Of a stretch of 64,000 bases of DNA, positions 1 to 12,361 are shown piece after piece. Source of the DNA: Nissolia schottii (taxonomy: Eukaryota > Streptophyta > Magnoliopsida > Fabales > Fabaceae); assembly GCA_003254905.1 (NCBI GenBank), contig QANU01055553.1, positions 217,585 to 281,584 of the forward strand, read 5' to 3'. The notes under the pieces are model-generated. The model saw nothing but the letters and a program-made list of their open reading frames with translations. It was not told the origin of the DNA and did no database searches. The position numbers and the translations under genes were made by a program. How positions within the stretch are numbered: position 1 is the stretch's first letter; each line of letters begins with the position of its first letter.

Positions 1-1180
1 TCATTTTATCACTCATCTGTTTAATGAACCGCATAAATAAAACCTGAGAAAACTTTGATGTTTAACTAGTCTTCTGTGAAGAGTATAAAATGAAGCTTTA
101 GTTTCTGCAACAATGGAGGTTACTAGTTGAAAAAAGACTTGTAGTCTCGACTTTTACTCGTTTTTTATCTCAAAATTTGTGACAAACATTTCCAAATCAA
201 TGTTTAAAAGGAACTTAAACCATAGTTTTTAAAACATGATGCTAAAATGGAAGGATTAAATGCGGGCTTAAGCACCCGCACACATGAGAATGCATTGTCT
301 CATGTTTAAGGGTGTCATATTTAGTCATGTTATAAGAGAAATAGATACAAATATTTGAATTAAATTTTATTAATTTTAAAAGAGTTCCATTTGTTCAAAG
401 TGTTTATTATCTCTCTCATGACTAAACATGACACATTTGAACAAGAAAGAATTCATTCCTAAAACAAATACCAATAGATAAAAAGAGTAAAAAAAAAAAA
501 ACTCTAACTCTCTAATGCATATTTTCATAACTTATTTTTATTATTCATTTACCTATCATTATTATTATAAGCACATTTAAGTACATTGCACTTTTCACTT
601 CATACTACCCACTACCCACTACCCTTAATCTATTTACAAAACCGCTCCAATAAAAAAACCTCAAAATGTAGTTACTCTTTACATAACATAGCTTATTTGA
701 CCAAAAAAAAAAGTTTTAAAACAACTCACACTCCCCACATATGTAGGCACAAAGTGCGTACAACCCCACTAGTAATGATAATGCATTTATATATTTTAAG
801 TTTTTGAAATATACTTTAAGTTTCAATCCTAACGGAATGTTTGTTTCACGTTCTGAAATCGCATTTTCAAGAATACATATTCACGTATGTTATTTCCAGG
901 TTTCCTTGAAATTAATGGGAATATTTTTAAATTTTTCATAAATAAATTATAAATATGTTTGGTTGGTAATATATATTTCTAAGAATATGTATGCTAATTA
1001 TCAAAATATCCTTAATAAGTTCAATTATAATATTATTAGTTTAATATTCTTATGAGGATATCTTTAGTGAGGGAATAGAAATGAATGAAAATTTAAGTAT
1101 ATAGTTTTTCTGAAAACGACTTGTTTTCAAGAATAAATTTTTATACATTAAAACAATACGCGAATAAAACATTCTCAATT
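1..1180. other. AT-rich intergenic DNA, nothing recognised
   Basis: No open frame here resembles a known protein, and none shows splice-linked coding structure. The short frame at about 586-807 is low-complexity and lacks any recognisable domain. I see no terminal repeats that would define an element. Confidence 0.5.
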
Positions 1181-1607
1181 AGGGGTGTTCAAATCCAATC
1201 AAAACCGCAAAAATTTGGATTTGATTGAATATTATTTTTTTTCAAAACTGCTAGGATTGGAATAGATTTTGGATCTAATCTTTAAAATCGGTCCAATCCT
1301 ATTCAAACCGAAAATATTACATAATATAATTTTATGTTGTTAATTTTATACTTTTACTTATAATAATTTTAATTTATCACATAATTTTTATTGTCATTCT
1401 TACTTAAATATCATTTTGTGCACACAAATACTAGTTATTTAGTTTTTATTGTTATACTGAATCTTATAATTTATAATATTCTAAACTTGAAATTTTCTTT
1501 TATTAAAACCAATTAAACCAATCCAATCCAAATCTTAATAAATTATATTTTTGGACCAGACAAATGTTTTACTCAAAACCAATCTAAATTGCATCGCAAA
1601 CACCCCT
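1181..1607. mobile_element. Non-autonomous TIR element (unclassified)
   Basis: A 427-base AT-rich element is bounded by AGGGGTGTT on the left and its inverse AACACCCCT on the right. It has no coding capacity. The interior shares long stretches with 26857-27389, for example the TATAATTTTATGTTGTTAA region and the TTTAATTTATCACATAATTTT region. That repetition in one window supports a mobile family. The flanks do not show a clear 8-base duplication, so the superfamily stays open (hAT or PIF-like). Confidence 0.55.
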
Positions 1608-2130
1608 ATTTTCAAGTGTTCATTATCTGGAATAAGTAAACCTACCTTAAAATAAATACCCTCTAAAATATATTTGAAGTTTCAAACTTAAGATATATTT
1701 TAAGTCATCCAATCACATTTTTTCATGTGTACATGAATGTATAAGTATTGAATGAAATAGTCAACTACTTTTACTTATGTAGTTAGATGTGATTGAATAA
1801 TTATATATATAAAAATTTACATTGTCAATACATAATAATAAAACTCAAATAAAGTAAGTTTATATTAAAAAAGATTTCATGTAAAATATAAGTTATTTTT
1901 CCTATTTTTTAAATATAAAATTAAATTAATAGATAGATGTGCTTTTGTCCCTAGAGAAAGTTAATCATCATCTTCTCTCTCCTCTTTTTTATGTTCGAAT
2001 ATTAGAGAGATGACTGTCATCGTTCTTCTTTAATGATGATCCTACTTTAATTCCCCCCTTTATTGTTTACAATTTTTTTCTATTGAATAAAATGTTTAGA
2101 TCAATTAGATCTAAAGCAAGCGAGTAGATA
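1608..2130. other. AT-rich intergenic DNA, nothing recognised
   Basis: AT-rich sequence between a TIR element and a decayed retrotransposon. I see no coding frame or repeat structure. Part may belong to the copia element that becomes recognisable at about 2134. Confidence 0.4.
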
Positions 2131-2133
2131 GTG

Positions 2134-3285
2134 GAATTCAAGCTCACAACATTACTCATTGACCAAGGATTTGTTCAAAGCAAAGTAGATTACTCTTTGT
2201 TTGTAAAGTAAAACCAAAAATCAGCAACCATAACAATAGTTTTGGTGTATGTGGATGATCTTTCAATGACAAGAAATGATATAAGTGAGATAAATAAGCT
2301 TAAGCAGATGCTAGATGATAGATTCACACTTAGGAGATTGCAAATATTTTCTTGGATGGAGCTTGCTAGGTCAAAGAAAGGAATTGCACTGTATCAGAGA
2401 AAATATGCATTATAACTCATACAAGATGCAAGGATTATGGCTACTAAGCCAGTTTCAAGTCCGTGTAATCCAAATGTCAAGCTGCAAAAGGCAAGAAGTG
2501 ATTTATATGAGGATCCTTCAGGTTATAGGAGAATGGTTGGTATGTTGTTCTATCTAACAAGCACTAGGCCTGATATAGCCTTTGCAGTGAGTCAACTAAG
2601 TCAATTTCTCGACAAGCTAATGGTTGAGCATCATATTGTAGCCTTTAAGAGTTTTAAAATACATAAAATCTTCACTAGCTAAGGGTTTGTTTTTCCCATC
2701 ATCGATCACTTGAAAGTAACAGCATTTGCAGATGCTGATTAGGCGTCTTGTGTTGATACTACGAGGTCCATATCTAGTTTTTGTTTCTTTTTGGGGAAAA
2801 CAATCATTTCATGGAAATACAAGAAGCAACAAATTGTTGCTTGGAGTTCTTCAGAGGTAGAGTATAGGTCCTTAGCAACCGCAACTTGTGAAGTGTAGTG
2901 GATACAATTCCTCATGGCAAACCTTCATATGCCTCTCACCGAGCCTATAACCCTATTATGTGATAATGCTTCGGCAATATATATTGCTACAAATATGTTA
3001 TTTCATGAGAGAACAAAGAATATTGAGATTGATTGTCATACGGATAGAGATAAGCTTAATTCTGTTTTAATTCATCTCCTTCCTATTCACATCAAGGAGC
3101 AGACAACATATTTGTTTACAAAAGGCCTAGCGCCTGGCCGTTTGCTCACCTTGTCTCCAAGCTTGGCCTCTTGGATCTTTGCTAGCCAGCTTGTGGGGGG
3201 GCTGTCACCGAGTCCTAATTCAAGTCCTATTCACACCAAGGTTCAAGCCAACATTGAGTCACAAAGTCCATACGAGCCTCCCTAG
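2134..3285 (+). pseudogene. Ty1/copia pol remnant: reverse transcriptase end and RNase H
   Basis: Conceptual translation, changing frame several times, reads as the end of a Ty1/copia polyprotein. At 2245-2262 it has the LVYVDDL-type reverse-transcriptase core with the YVDD motif (2248-2259). At about 2547-2607 comes the segment LTSTRPDIAFAVSQLSQF, typical of the copia reverse transcriptase/RNase H junction. At 2717-3160 RNase H follows, with FADAD, a WSSSEVEYRSLA segment, and a CDNASAIYIATN segment ending in an H-E-R-TKNIEIDCH block. Frameshifts and in-frame stops (for example at the TAG in GATTAGGCG near 2740 and the TAG near 2898) break it. Gag, protease and integrase are absent upstream. 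It is a dead 5'-truncated copy. Confidence 0.85.
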
Positions 3286-3500
3286 CTTATAGTTAGTTAC
3301 ATTATGTTAAAGTTAGTTAGGAGCTCATGTAAGTTGTTAGTTAGAAAAGTGAAGTTACTTGTATCACAAGTTAGTGATTTGTATCAAGCTTCGATGCTAT
3401 ATAACGAAAGTTGAAAGCTAGTTAGACTTAACTTTTAGTTTCTGAATTCTTTAAAGCTTCTTACTTGTACAAAGATGATTATGTTCTATATCTTCTTTTT
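3190..3500 (+). mobile_element. Probable polypurine tract and 3' LTR of the copia remnant
   Basis: Just past the RNase H end, the G-run at 3193-3201 looks like a polypurine tract. It is followed by TGTCACCGAG at 3203, the expected place and form for an LTR start. The following 300 bases contain a CTATATAACG motif (about 3397-3406) that could be the LTR promoter. The right LTR end is not identifiable, so the end coordinate is approximate. Confidence 0.4.
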
Positions 3501-5056
3501 TTGAGAAGTACAAACAAATAATACAAACAAATTTTGAAAGTACTTTTCAAAGAAAAGTAAGTACGTTTTTCTCAGAGAATTGCAAAAAAATGCACCCATA
3601 GACTTTACAAAGAAATCTCATCACGGACACAAGCTCTTGTCAACTAAAGGAAGGTTAAGATCATGCAAGCTTGTCAATAACCTTAGGGCACTTGTACCCT
3701 ACTAAGGGCACATTCCTTAATATATTACAGACATGACGTTTCATACAAGCTTTCAGCACTTAGTACCCCACACAAAAGGTTATATATACAAACTAATTTT
3801 ATAAATACTTTGAACAATGAGATGTTACAAATACAACAAATGGTGTGGTAGCCGGGATCTTGTCTTCTTCTACAAAAGAGTAATGTGATTAGGAATTGGA
3901 CAAAACATCAAGGGCTTTCACAACCAAAGGAAAGGAGTAGAGAAATAAACACAAGTTACCAGTGTGCTATAACTCGCATCGCCTAAAGTCTGCTTTGTTT
4001 GAGCACAAGCAGCAGTAGAAGGAGCAAAGTCCAACATCGACTAGAGTGCTCTTAACTTAGTAAAGACTTGACCTTTGGATTTTCCCTTGGGAGCCGTTGA
4101 TTGAGGAATAGAAGACAAGGCATAACCTGTCATTTGAGGTGGGAAAGCGGGCTAGCTCAGTCCATTTAACCTGATTCACAATAGATTACATTTAAAAGGA
4201 TAGGACTGTGTTGGTCTGCGAAATAAATGAGTCACCCACATGACCAGTCTGCATTCGCGCCATATACACCCGCAAGTTCGCAGACTGGTCCCCATCACAC
4301 AATATTTTTTTTTTTATAAAATTTTTTATTTAAAAAATGTTAATTGAGATTTTTGTTAATTGATAATCAAACAAATTCTTCTTAAAAATAAAACACAAAA
4401 TATGAACAAATCATTTGTGAACCACCGCATCTACAAACTGCAAATACATCTCATAGATTCTCAATCAAATTTACAAACTCCACAGAGCAACCGTGATCAT
4501 TTGTGAACCACTGCCCACAGTATTATCACAACTCCTCGCCTCAGCTGTTGTTCCTTTATGATCACCTCGTTTTGTTGTTGTTGTTGGCAAGCACCAACCA
4601 ACATTGAGCTATGGAAGAGAGAATGAGAAGGAGATGCAAAGATGTATAAAAGATGTGAGGAAGGCTTCTCAAAATGTGAATGAAGAAAGAATGGGTTTCA
4701 TTGAGTGTTGCGAGAGAGAATATAAAACCAATTCAGAAAGGGTATCCTTCAACAACACGGGTTAGGTCAGGGAGAATATAAAACTAAGCTGAAGGTAGTA
4801 TTGCTCTATAGATGTCGTTGTTGTTTCTTGGCTTTGGGACAACATTGTTTAGGAGGCCCCGCGCCACTAGGACTGCCTGCCAACAAATTGCTACATTAGG
4901 AAGTGCATCAATGAAATAACAAGTTGGATCCGCCTTGTCCAAGAAGGACCATGCATAGTTATGATCAATAAAAGGTAAGAATTCCTTTGGAGTTTAAGCC
5001 AGTCACAAAGCTTGGAAACAAGGTGAAATCCATGGACTCAAGCATGGAACTCAAGC
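3501..5056. other. Intergenic DNA, nothing firmly recognised
   Basis: Mixed-composition intergenic sequence with only short frames. A stretch at about 4140-4290 holds inverted GC-richer words around CAGACTGGTC and GACCAGTCTG, as in many hAT-like MITEs, but I could not fix its ends. No coding potential was recognised. Confidence 0.35.
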
Positions 5057-5760
5057 TGTTGATGATAACAAAAGCAAGTGCAAAAAGATGAAGATCAAGA
5101 AAAGTATTTCAAAGATTATCCAAGTTGATCTTCTTAGTGGCAATAGGTCACTAGATATAATTGTTAGAATCTTTTTGAAAGAAAAGTTTCTTAAGTGATC
5201 CTATAAACATTTACATGTGCATGGTTTTCTTAAAATATGATTTTTAACAAAACGATTTTATATATAAAATCCCTTTGGAAAATGTTACATTTATATCTTA
5301 TGCTTAAAAAGTTTTGTCAACCTTTTTCTAAAGCAAGATAAATCGATTTAATAAGCTTTAAGAATCGATTCATATGGATTGAAATTAAAGATATTCTGAA
5401 ATTTGTTTTCAGTGAATCTATTCACAAGGATTGATGAATCAACTCTTAGCAGCACAGGATTATTATATTCAAATTCAAATTGAATTGCATCAATTCAATG
5501 GATTGAGTGAATTGATTCATCCTAGTGAGTTGTGATTGAAAATTGCAAATTTTGATTGATTTTTAATAATTTCCTTCCCCCTTTGCCTATAAGAGGGACT
5601 CTAATGTACGATTTCAATACACACACAAGCAAAAGGCCTTTTGAAACTTTGTCAAAACCATTTCTCATGATTGCATCCAACCTAAAATTTGAATGAATGA
5701 TGATTTGGGGCGAGTTTGACACTTCAATTTATAGTGGTTAGGATCAAAGTGGATCAAAAC
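5057..5760 (+). mobile_element. Probable LTR relic (SIRE/Maximus-like copia?)
   Basis: A TGTTGATGATAACAAAAGC start at 5057 is followed by AT-rich sequence with repeated words of the ATCGATT / TTGATTCA kind. A TATA-like TATAAGAG lies at 5589-5596. This layout recalls LTRs of large SIRE/Maximus copia elements in legumes. No PBS, tract or second copy is visible, so this is a pattern-level call only. Confidence 0.3.
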
Positions 5761-6250
5761 ACGTCAAAATGTGTTATTTTTCACACCAAGGTCGCGTTGG
5801 ACCACTTGAGTGGTGTTGGAACCGCTTGAATAGTCCCTCTTAGCTGAAAATCACTTCGCTTCTATGTTAGAACCACTCAAGCATTGCTCTAACTGCTCAA
5901 GTAGTTTACCTTTCCACACTTTTGGTAGCTTTACACTATGATGGTAAAATAAACTCACATAATCATAATATGACACATAACCAGCTATTTGACCCTAGTT
6001 TGCCTCCTAATCATGACCCATCCACCACCCAAAGTCAAATCAAATAGCAGGTTATGGGTCGAGTTCAGACTGGATTATGAGTTAGATAAATTTATTTTAA
6101 TCACGTGACACTGATGATGTGACACTATTATTCACGTCCTTACCTAATAGAGTTTCACTAATAATAAGGACGAAAAATATAAAGTGCCACTAACTGCAGG
6201 GACTAAAACAATATAATTTCTAATATGTTTGGACCAAAATAAAATTTAAA
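5761..6250. other. Intergenic DNA, nothing recognised
   Basis: No frame or repeat was recognised. It ends at the 9-base duplication that marks the neighbouring Mutator-like element. Confidence 0.4.
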
Positions 6251-7493
6251 AAATTTAAAGGGTTAATTAAGTTTTTAGTCCCTGTAATATGAAAAAGTTT
6301 GGTTTTAGTCCCTCATTGCCAGTTTTAGTCCCTGTAAAATATGAAAATTTGATTTTGATCCCTATTGACGGTGGGTGATGGATGGTGCTGATGTGTCACT
6401 TGACGTCACTGACGGGGCGTCACACGTGGACCCGCCACGTGGCAGAACTCATTTTTTGGGTCCAACCCGAACCCATTACCAGACCCAGTTCAAAAAAAAA
6501 CCCAAAATTAAAAAAAAAAATCTGGTCCCTCCTCTCCGCTTCCCCCACGCCCACCCTCCTCTCCGCCGTTGTCGTCTTCCTCCCTCTCTCACGCCTTTCA
6601 CGTTGTATGCTATGGTGACAGATAGTTGTAGAAGAGGGAAATGGGGATTTTGTGGGTTATTGTGAAGATTGATTTTGGGGATTTCGGGGGTTGTTGTGAA
6701 GATGAGGAGAGGGTTGGTGAGATGGGATCCGCGGGGAGAGATGGGCTGCTTGCAAGAGGTGGGTGGCGGGTGGGTCATGACGGTATCTGGAGATCTGGAG
6801 AGAAAGAAGCAGGGCGGCACGTCGGCACGATGAGGGCGCGGGAGTGAACCAGCATGGGGAGAGAGAGAAGATAGCCTCTCGCGATGGGATCCGCGGGGAA
6901 GCACGAGAGGCACGAGAGAGCAATGGGATCCGCGGGGAAGCTCGCAAGACTCGATAGAGATATGGGATGCTCAACGACGGGCGGTGGGGACCAGCGGCGG
7001 CGGAGGGGGTGGGGTGGGTTTCTTCTCTTTTTTTCGTTTTCATCCATAGCATGTTCTGATTGTTGTTGCTGTTGCTATGCTATGCTATGCTAGGCCGATT
7101 CCATGCATGTTCATGGCGTTGCCATCCTACATGGGGGAAGCGGAGTGGGGGAGATAACGACGGAGTGAGGGAAGCGGAGTGGTCGTGGGGGAAGCGGAAG
7201 AGGAGGGTGGGCGTGGGGAAGCGGAGAGGAGGGACCAGATTTTTTTATTATTATTTTTTTAATTTTAAAAGTAAACGGGTCGGGTCATGGGTTGAATTTT
7301 TAATTCATGGTTAAGCCACGTGGCAAGCCATGTCACCGCCGTTAACGGCCATGTCATCGCAATTAACTCCAGCTATCCACCGGGACTAAAACCAAACTTT
7401 GAATTTTTATAGGGACTAAAAATTACACACAAAGACTAAAACTAAACTTTCTAATTTTACCGGAGTTAAAAACTTAATTAACCCAAATTTAAA
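6251..7493. mobile_element. Long-TIR Mutator-like element with perfect 9-bp target duplication
   Basis: The element proper is 6260-7484 (1225 bases). It begins GGGTTAATTAAG and ends CTTAATTAACCC, flanked on both sides by AAATTTAAA (6251-6259 and 7485-7493). A 9-base duplication is diagnostic for Mutator-like elements. The inverted repeats run far inward: the CTGGTCCCTCCTCTCCGC block at about 6521-6570 is mirrored at about 7195-7240, giving TIRs of about 300 bases with indels. Both TIRs hold CACGTGGCA and other G-box-like words. The central 600 bases are GC-rich, with three copies of ATGGGATCCGCGGGG (6722, 6884, 6922). There is no transposase. It could be a Pack-MULE, but I recognise no captured gene. 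Confidence 0.85.
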
Positions 7494-8785
7494 AATCTAA
7501 AACAAATCTCAGACTATTGTCAAGACCTAAAACATTTTTAAACCAACTTTTTAATAATATTTCTTAACTTGATTCCCATGAGGTCAGCCTTATGCTGTGT
7601 TAATATATATTAAAATAATTTCCTCGCTTTCCACGAGCTATAAAATCATTAATTTAAGGGGGAAAAAATTCAGTGAAGTACTTCTCAATCATATGATCAA
7701 TTAATAATTCAACTTAGCAGTTCGGTTTAAAATAATGAATTATAGTTAATCTCTCGCTCTGGGAAATTGATTAACTCTAAGAATAAGTTATTATACAATT
7801 ATTTCTTTCAATAACTTTTTTTATAAGAATTGAATTCAGACAATTTGACAGTTTACATATAAATCAAACTCATAAAATTTTATACAATTTAAAAATTATT
7901 TAATATTTCATCTTTTCACTTTTCTTTAACGTGTGATATAATTTTAAAAATATGTGTAAATATTGATTATTATAGAATATACAACTATTATTGTCCAATT
8001 TTTTTAAACAATGATATGCCTAATCTTTAATATAATATTACATAATTTAACGGTAAAATTGATTAAATGCAATTTTTATAAAAAATTATGGAGTGGAGTA
8101 CTAAGCGTGCTAAACTTATTCATGGAACCAATAGATATTCCACACTCATAATATATAATCTTTAAAAAAAGTTCATTGAAAAATAGTTTTAATCGTTTTA
8201 AAAAATCTCATTTAAATATGATAAAAATACTTTTTGAAAAGTTTTAAAAAAAATCGCCCAAACTCTTATTACAAATTAATTACCACATAACAAAATTCTT
8301 ATTACTAATTTATAATATATGCATGGAGTAGCTAGCCAGTCAGAACTAATTTGGAGGTATTCACCTAATTCGTTGTATAAAGGCGACTCTCTTATCATTA
8401 GGAAAAATAAAATATTTGTCATATGTAAAGAGAGACCAATATGGGTGTTAATTGTTGACGAATCAAAGCCTACATATTTTTCGTAACTGTTGTCAGTGGC
8501 GTGCGCCATTCTCCAGGCTAATGTATTATGAATTTTAAAGTTGGTTCTTTTTACGACGGAGTTGAAAGAAATTTTTAATAGAGTCAAACTCTTTATCAAT
8601 GAAATTGAATTCTTATTCAAATGCACAGAGAAAAGAAGTAAAAAAAGAAAAAGTTGCAAGAATTAATAATGGAGAGAGAGAAAATGACAATAGCATCATT
8701 TATCCTTTTCTCATTAGCATTCCGAATTTTTTAATGCAAATATCACATTATCTTAAAAGTACAAAATTATCCTCTAATTTCATTT
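7494..8785. other. AT-rich intergenic DNA, nothing firmly recognised
   Basis: Very AT-rich. A 127-codon open frame on the - strand (8659-8276) has no domain I recognise and is followed directly by a decayed copia LTR. I do not call it a gene. Confidence 0.4.
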
Positions 8786-9026
8786 TGTTATGAAATAATT
8801 GGGAGAATAGTAAGAAATAAAAAAAAAAGATAAGAAATAGAAAGGACTTTATTATATCAATAATCTTAATGATATTTTATATAATGAGTACTCAAAGGTC
8901 TATTTATAACCTAAAAGTGAGATACACAATATTACATTAAATCTCTGTCATATTAATATATATCTATCGAATTAGATATCAACCAAATTAGGATATTGAC
9001 ATCCACATTAATAATATTTTATAACA
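8786..9026 (-). repeat. 3' LTR of - strand Ty1/copia relic
   Basis: On the - strand this 241-base LTR starts TGTTATAAAATATT (from 9026) and ends TTTCATAACA (8786). It is bounded by the short inverted repeat TGTTAT/ATAACA. A TATA box, GGTTATAAATAG, lies inside on the - strand at about 8897-8908. The polypurine tract CTAAGGGGGAG lies directly upstream on the - strand (about 9027-9037), which fixes this as the 3' LTR. Confidence 0.75.
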
Positions 9027-11460
9027 CTCCCCCTTAGATGTCCATCAAGAATATGCCTCGTTAAAATCTTTAATTTCTAAGAAAAACTTAGTTGGAAAAA
9101 ATCTTAATGAAGGAAAAAGAATACAACATCCTCGTAGTGCAAGTTGTCTCGTTAAAAATCTTATCAAATAAAAACTCAGTGGAATAAAAACTTTGCTTAA
9201 GGAAAAAGAGTACATCATTTCTCCCCCTCTTAGAATAATTATGAATATTCATTTAATAAGATGAGTTGAAAATTGCCACCATAATAAACTCATACATCCA
9301 GTACTCCAATTTTTGTAACAATGGCTATGCAACCTTTATCTCCTTTGGCTTTTGGCCATTAAGGAAGAAGGAGTGAAACAACCCAACATACATCCAAAAG
9401 CTGCGGCCACAATGATACAAATAACAACTTGCTTTAACATTCTTCATGATACTCGAACATGTTGATTAATTGCCTTTATCTAAAAACATTCACAACTCAC
9501 TTAATGTATTACAGAAATTTCTGTATGATTTAAAGATGTAGCAATGCAAGGCTACCTTTTTGATATTTATTATATAGTTGTGCTTCCATATGTAAATAAA
9601 TATCCTCTGAATTCTACCAAAAAAAAAGAATCATTCAATTACATAGCCAATAAATTGTGATTTTGGTTCATATGAATAAAGTAAATATTCAAAGATATCA
9701 CAATTAAAATTAAACGTTATTCTAGTATGTTTTGTTAGACAATAACTAAATCTCGCTAACATGCTAACCGTGAAAGCTACATCTAGTTATGCATTATTAG
9801 CTGGACACATTAATGCTTCAATAGCACTAAGATGTGGTACTTTCGCGTAATTTTCATATGGTTTTAATATATCTTTATCTACTAATCTCACAGGCATTAG
9901 GGTATTTAATGGATGTGATCAATCAATATAAGCTCATTTCAGAGTCTTTTCAGTATAAATTGATTGATAGACAAATATTTTATTTGTCAAATGCTATATG
10001 TATAAACCAAGACAAAATTTTGTCTTGTCAATATATTTTAAAAATTTATATATTTTTGAATCTCTTATGGAGATCCAATGATGCTTAAATCACCAATTTA
10101 TATTGTGATTATAACAATTTAGATCCAAACCCTTTTATGAAAATACATGGGTAAATGAGATCATTTTTAAACCCATAACTTAATAAGTATTGATTTAGGT
10201 GATTGTACCACATGCGCCATAATTATTTTAATCCATATAAGGATTGCTGGAGCCTTAATGAACAAATTTTCCCAAAAATTTTGATATGTTTCAGCTATTT
10301 TAAATCCTTTAAGAATTTTTATAAAATTTTGCTAACTAATAACTCATATTAATGGGCTTATAGATGCATGTCTAATTTCTTTATTAACTGTCAAAATAAA
10401 ATTAAATCTATCACTGGAGAATATATCTCCGTATAGTCAATGTCATGTTTTCTAAAAACCCTTGCGCTACAAGTCGTGTTTTATAAATTTATATCTTACC
10501 ATTCCTCATTTCATTTTTACACAAAAAAAAAAAATTCACTTGTATATATCACATTGGCTTCACACTTTCAAGTGCTTGACTATAGATCCCAAACACTTTA
10601 TATTTTTCAAGTTAAGTTAATTTCAACATAAATTATCCTAATGACTGAAATAATTAAAGAATACTTCACGAAAACGTGAAGCTCACCAAGAGTCCAAACT
10701 ATTATTGATATAGTTTGTAACCATAACATGCAATGCAATATATAATATATATCAAGCATAAAACATCTATTAAAATCATATGTAATTTATAAATTGTCCA
10801 CATGATCGGTGAATGTACCCATATAGTTCACCCTCAATACTTTCCAGATATGCAAATGATTCTTTGACAAATTCAATTGGTGATTGTCTCATAATTAATT
10901 TCTCTGAGAATAAGTAGCACACAAGAATTCTTTAACTCAAAACACCTTCTGGCTCTTCGATGGATTTCAAAATAAATTCTCAAAAAAATTTTGCATCCTA
11001 ATTTAACCGAGATGTCCTTACTGGTCATGCCAAAAGTTTGGGTCAATAAACTTTTGGTTTACTATAGCATAAGTTTCAGTTACGACAATATTTTTATAGT
11101 ACAAATCGGAGGAAAACAATTAGTTTTCTAATACATATTCATTACCAAGTATAATAGTTGTAATATGAAGATATTTAATGTTCTCCTTATTTACAGTCTC
11201 AATATAATATTCATTTTGACGAATATCTTTAAATTTTAACAAGTTACGATGAGACAATCTAGATAATATGAAATTATCTATAACATACTTTGTTTCTCCA
11301 AGTAATACAACATAGGCTCTTCTGGAGCCTTTAATGAGTTTTTTACTACCTATAATGTTTAATCATTCATAATGATTAGTGCTTCCCTTGGAAAGAGAAT
11401 AATAGCTCTTCTAGAGCATTCAATCATCTTCATGACTCGGTAACGCAATATAATTTTTTA
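9027..11460 (-). pseudogene. Decayed Ty1/copia polyprotein
   Basis: The - strand reads, with many stops and frameshifts, as a copia polyprotein. Around 11050-10800 it has the GAG-pre-integrase region with a WHDQ-GHLG block, then a CATYSQ-like zinc-finger segment and the start of integrase. Around 9840-9700 it has a VPHLSAIEALM segment followed by LDVAFTVSMLARFS. This corresponds to the reverse transcriptase/RNase H junction of the copia group that normally reads YLSAIGALMYLAN. The spacing is too short for a complete element. The 5' LTR and gag are not recognisable, so the upstream limit is approximate. Confidence 0.65.
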
Positions 11461-12049
11461 TATTAAAAATAACATAATAATTTTAAATTTTATGTCCTAG
11501 TTAATCAATTTATTTATTTATCTATTTGCGAAATAAATTTTAAAGAAAGTGGAGTGTTACACTAAACATATCTTTATTCAAATAGTCTCCCTAATTTTCT
11601 AACAATGGGTAAATTACATTATTATATTATTATTTCTCAAAGTTCATCCAATATTACATGAAGATATTATCCGTCATTAATTTTTCTTACGTTTTTTACT
11701 TTGAAAAAAGAAAAAGAGTATTCTCTACCTACGAGTATACAAATATTTATTTCTATATTACATTGACCTCCCTCTAGTTTATAACTTTCCAAACTAGAGT
11801 AGACAGTAGACACGTGGATAGCGATATTGACGTAATTTGTTGCTTCAATAATGAATCAGTTAACTGTAAGCAGAAAAATCGAAGAAAGAAAACTAGAAAG
11901 AAAATAATGTCAGGAGATAAAGATCCATATCTCAAAAATAAAATAAACAAAATAATAATACAGAAGTAAGAGAAGTACAACCAGCAAGGAGGATTGACTG
12001 CACGCTGTACGCGTGGGCAACTATGCCAGGCAGCGCCAAACGCCAACTC
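11461..12049. other. Upstream region of HMGR
   Basis: AT-rich sequence merging into the HMGR promoter. Beyond the CT repeat and TATA box listed separately I see no element I can name. Confidence 0.4.
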
Positions 12050-12066
12050 CTCTCTCTCTCTCTCTC
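12050..12066. repeat. CT microsatellite in the HMGR promoter
   Basis: About eight CT units lie some 15 bases upstream of the TATA box. Such pyrimidine tracts are common in plant core promoters. Length may vary between individuals. Confidence 0.8.
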
Positions 12067-12079
12067 GTTTCCCACTTTC

Positions 12080-12087
12080 TATATAAA
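12080..12087 (+). promoter_or_regulatory. TATA box of HMGR
   Basis: TATATAAA lies 275-282 bases before the HMGR start codon, after the CT tract. A transcription start about 30 bases downstream (near 12115) would give a leader of roughly 250 bases that contains no intron I can see. Confidence 0.65.
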
Positions 12088-12361
12088 ACCTTCGGCACCC
12101 TCCCACTTGCTTTCAACTCCAACCGTTAACTTAATAACACACAAACACAGCACAAAACGTAACCAATTTTCCACCACTTCTCCCATCAGCCAAACACAGC
12201 CTTTTATTTTTATTTCTTTTTTATTGTTACTTTTTCCTCTCTCAAATTAGAATCGAAAGTCCAAATCCGATTTCACCCTCTGCTTCTGGGTTTTGTGTTT
12301 CCCATTTTTCCTTCGGTTCCTCGATCTCCAATCCCCGGTAGATCAAAGTTCTCGTCGGAAA

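Noticed and set aside
6375-7314. Several overlapping Arg/Pro/Gly-rich frames on both strands
   Set aside because: They arise from the GC-rich interior and inverted arms of the Mutator-like element; no frame has a recognisable domain.
8276-8659. 127-codon - strand frame
   Set aside because: AT-rich, Leu/Ser/Ile-biased and without motif; it adjoins a decayed LTR. No evidence for a gene.
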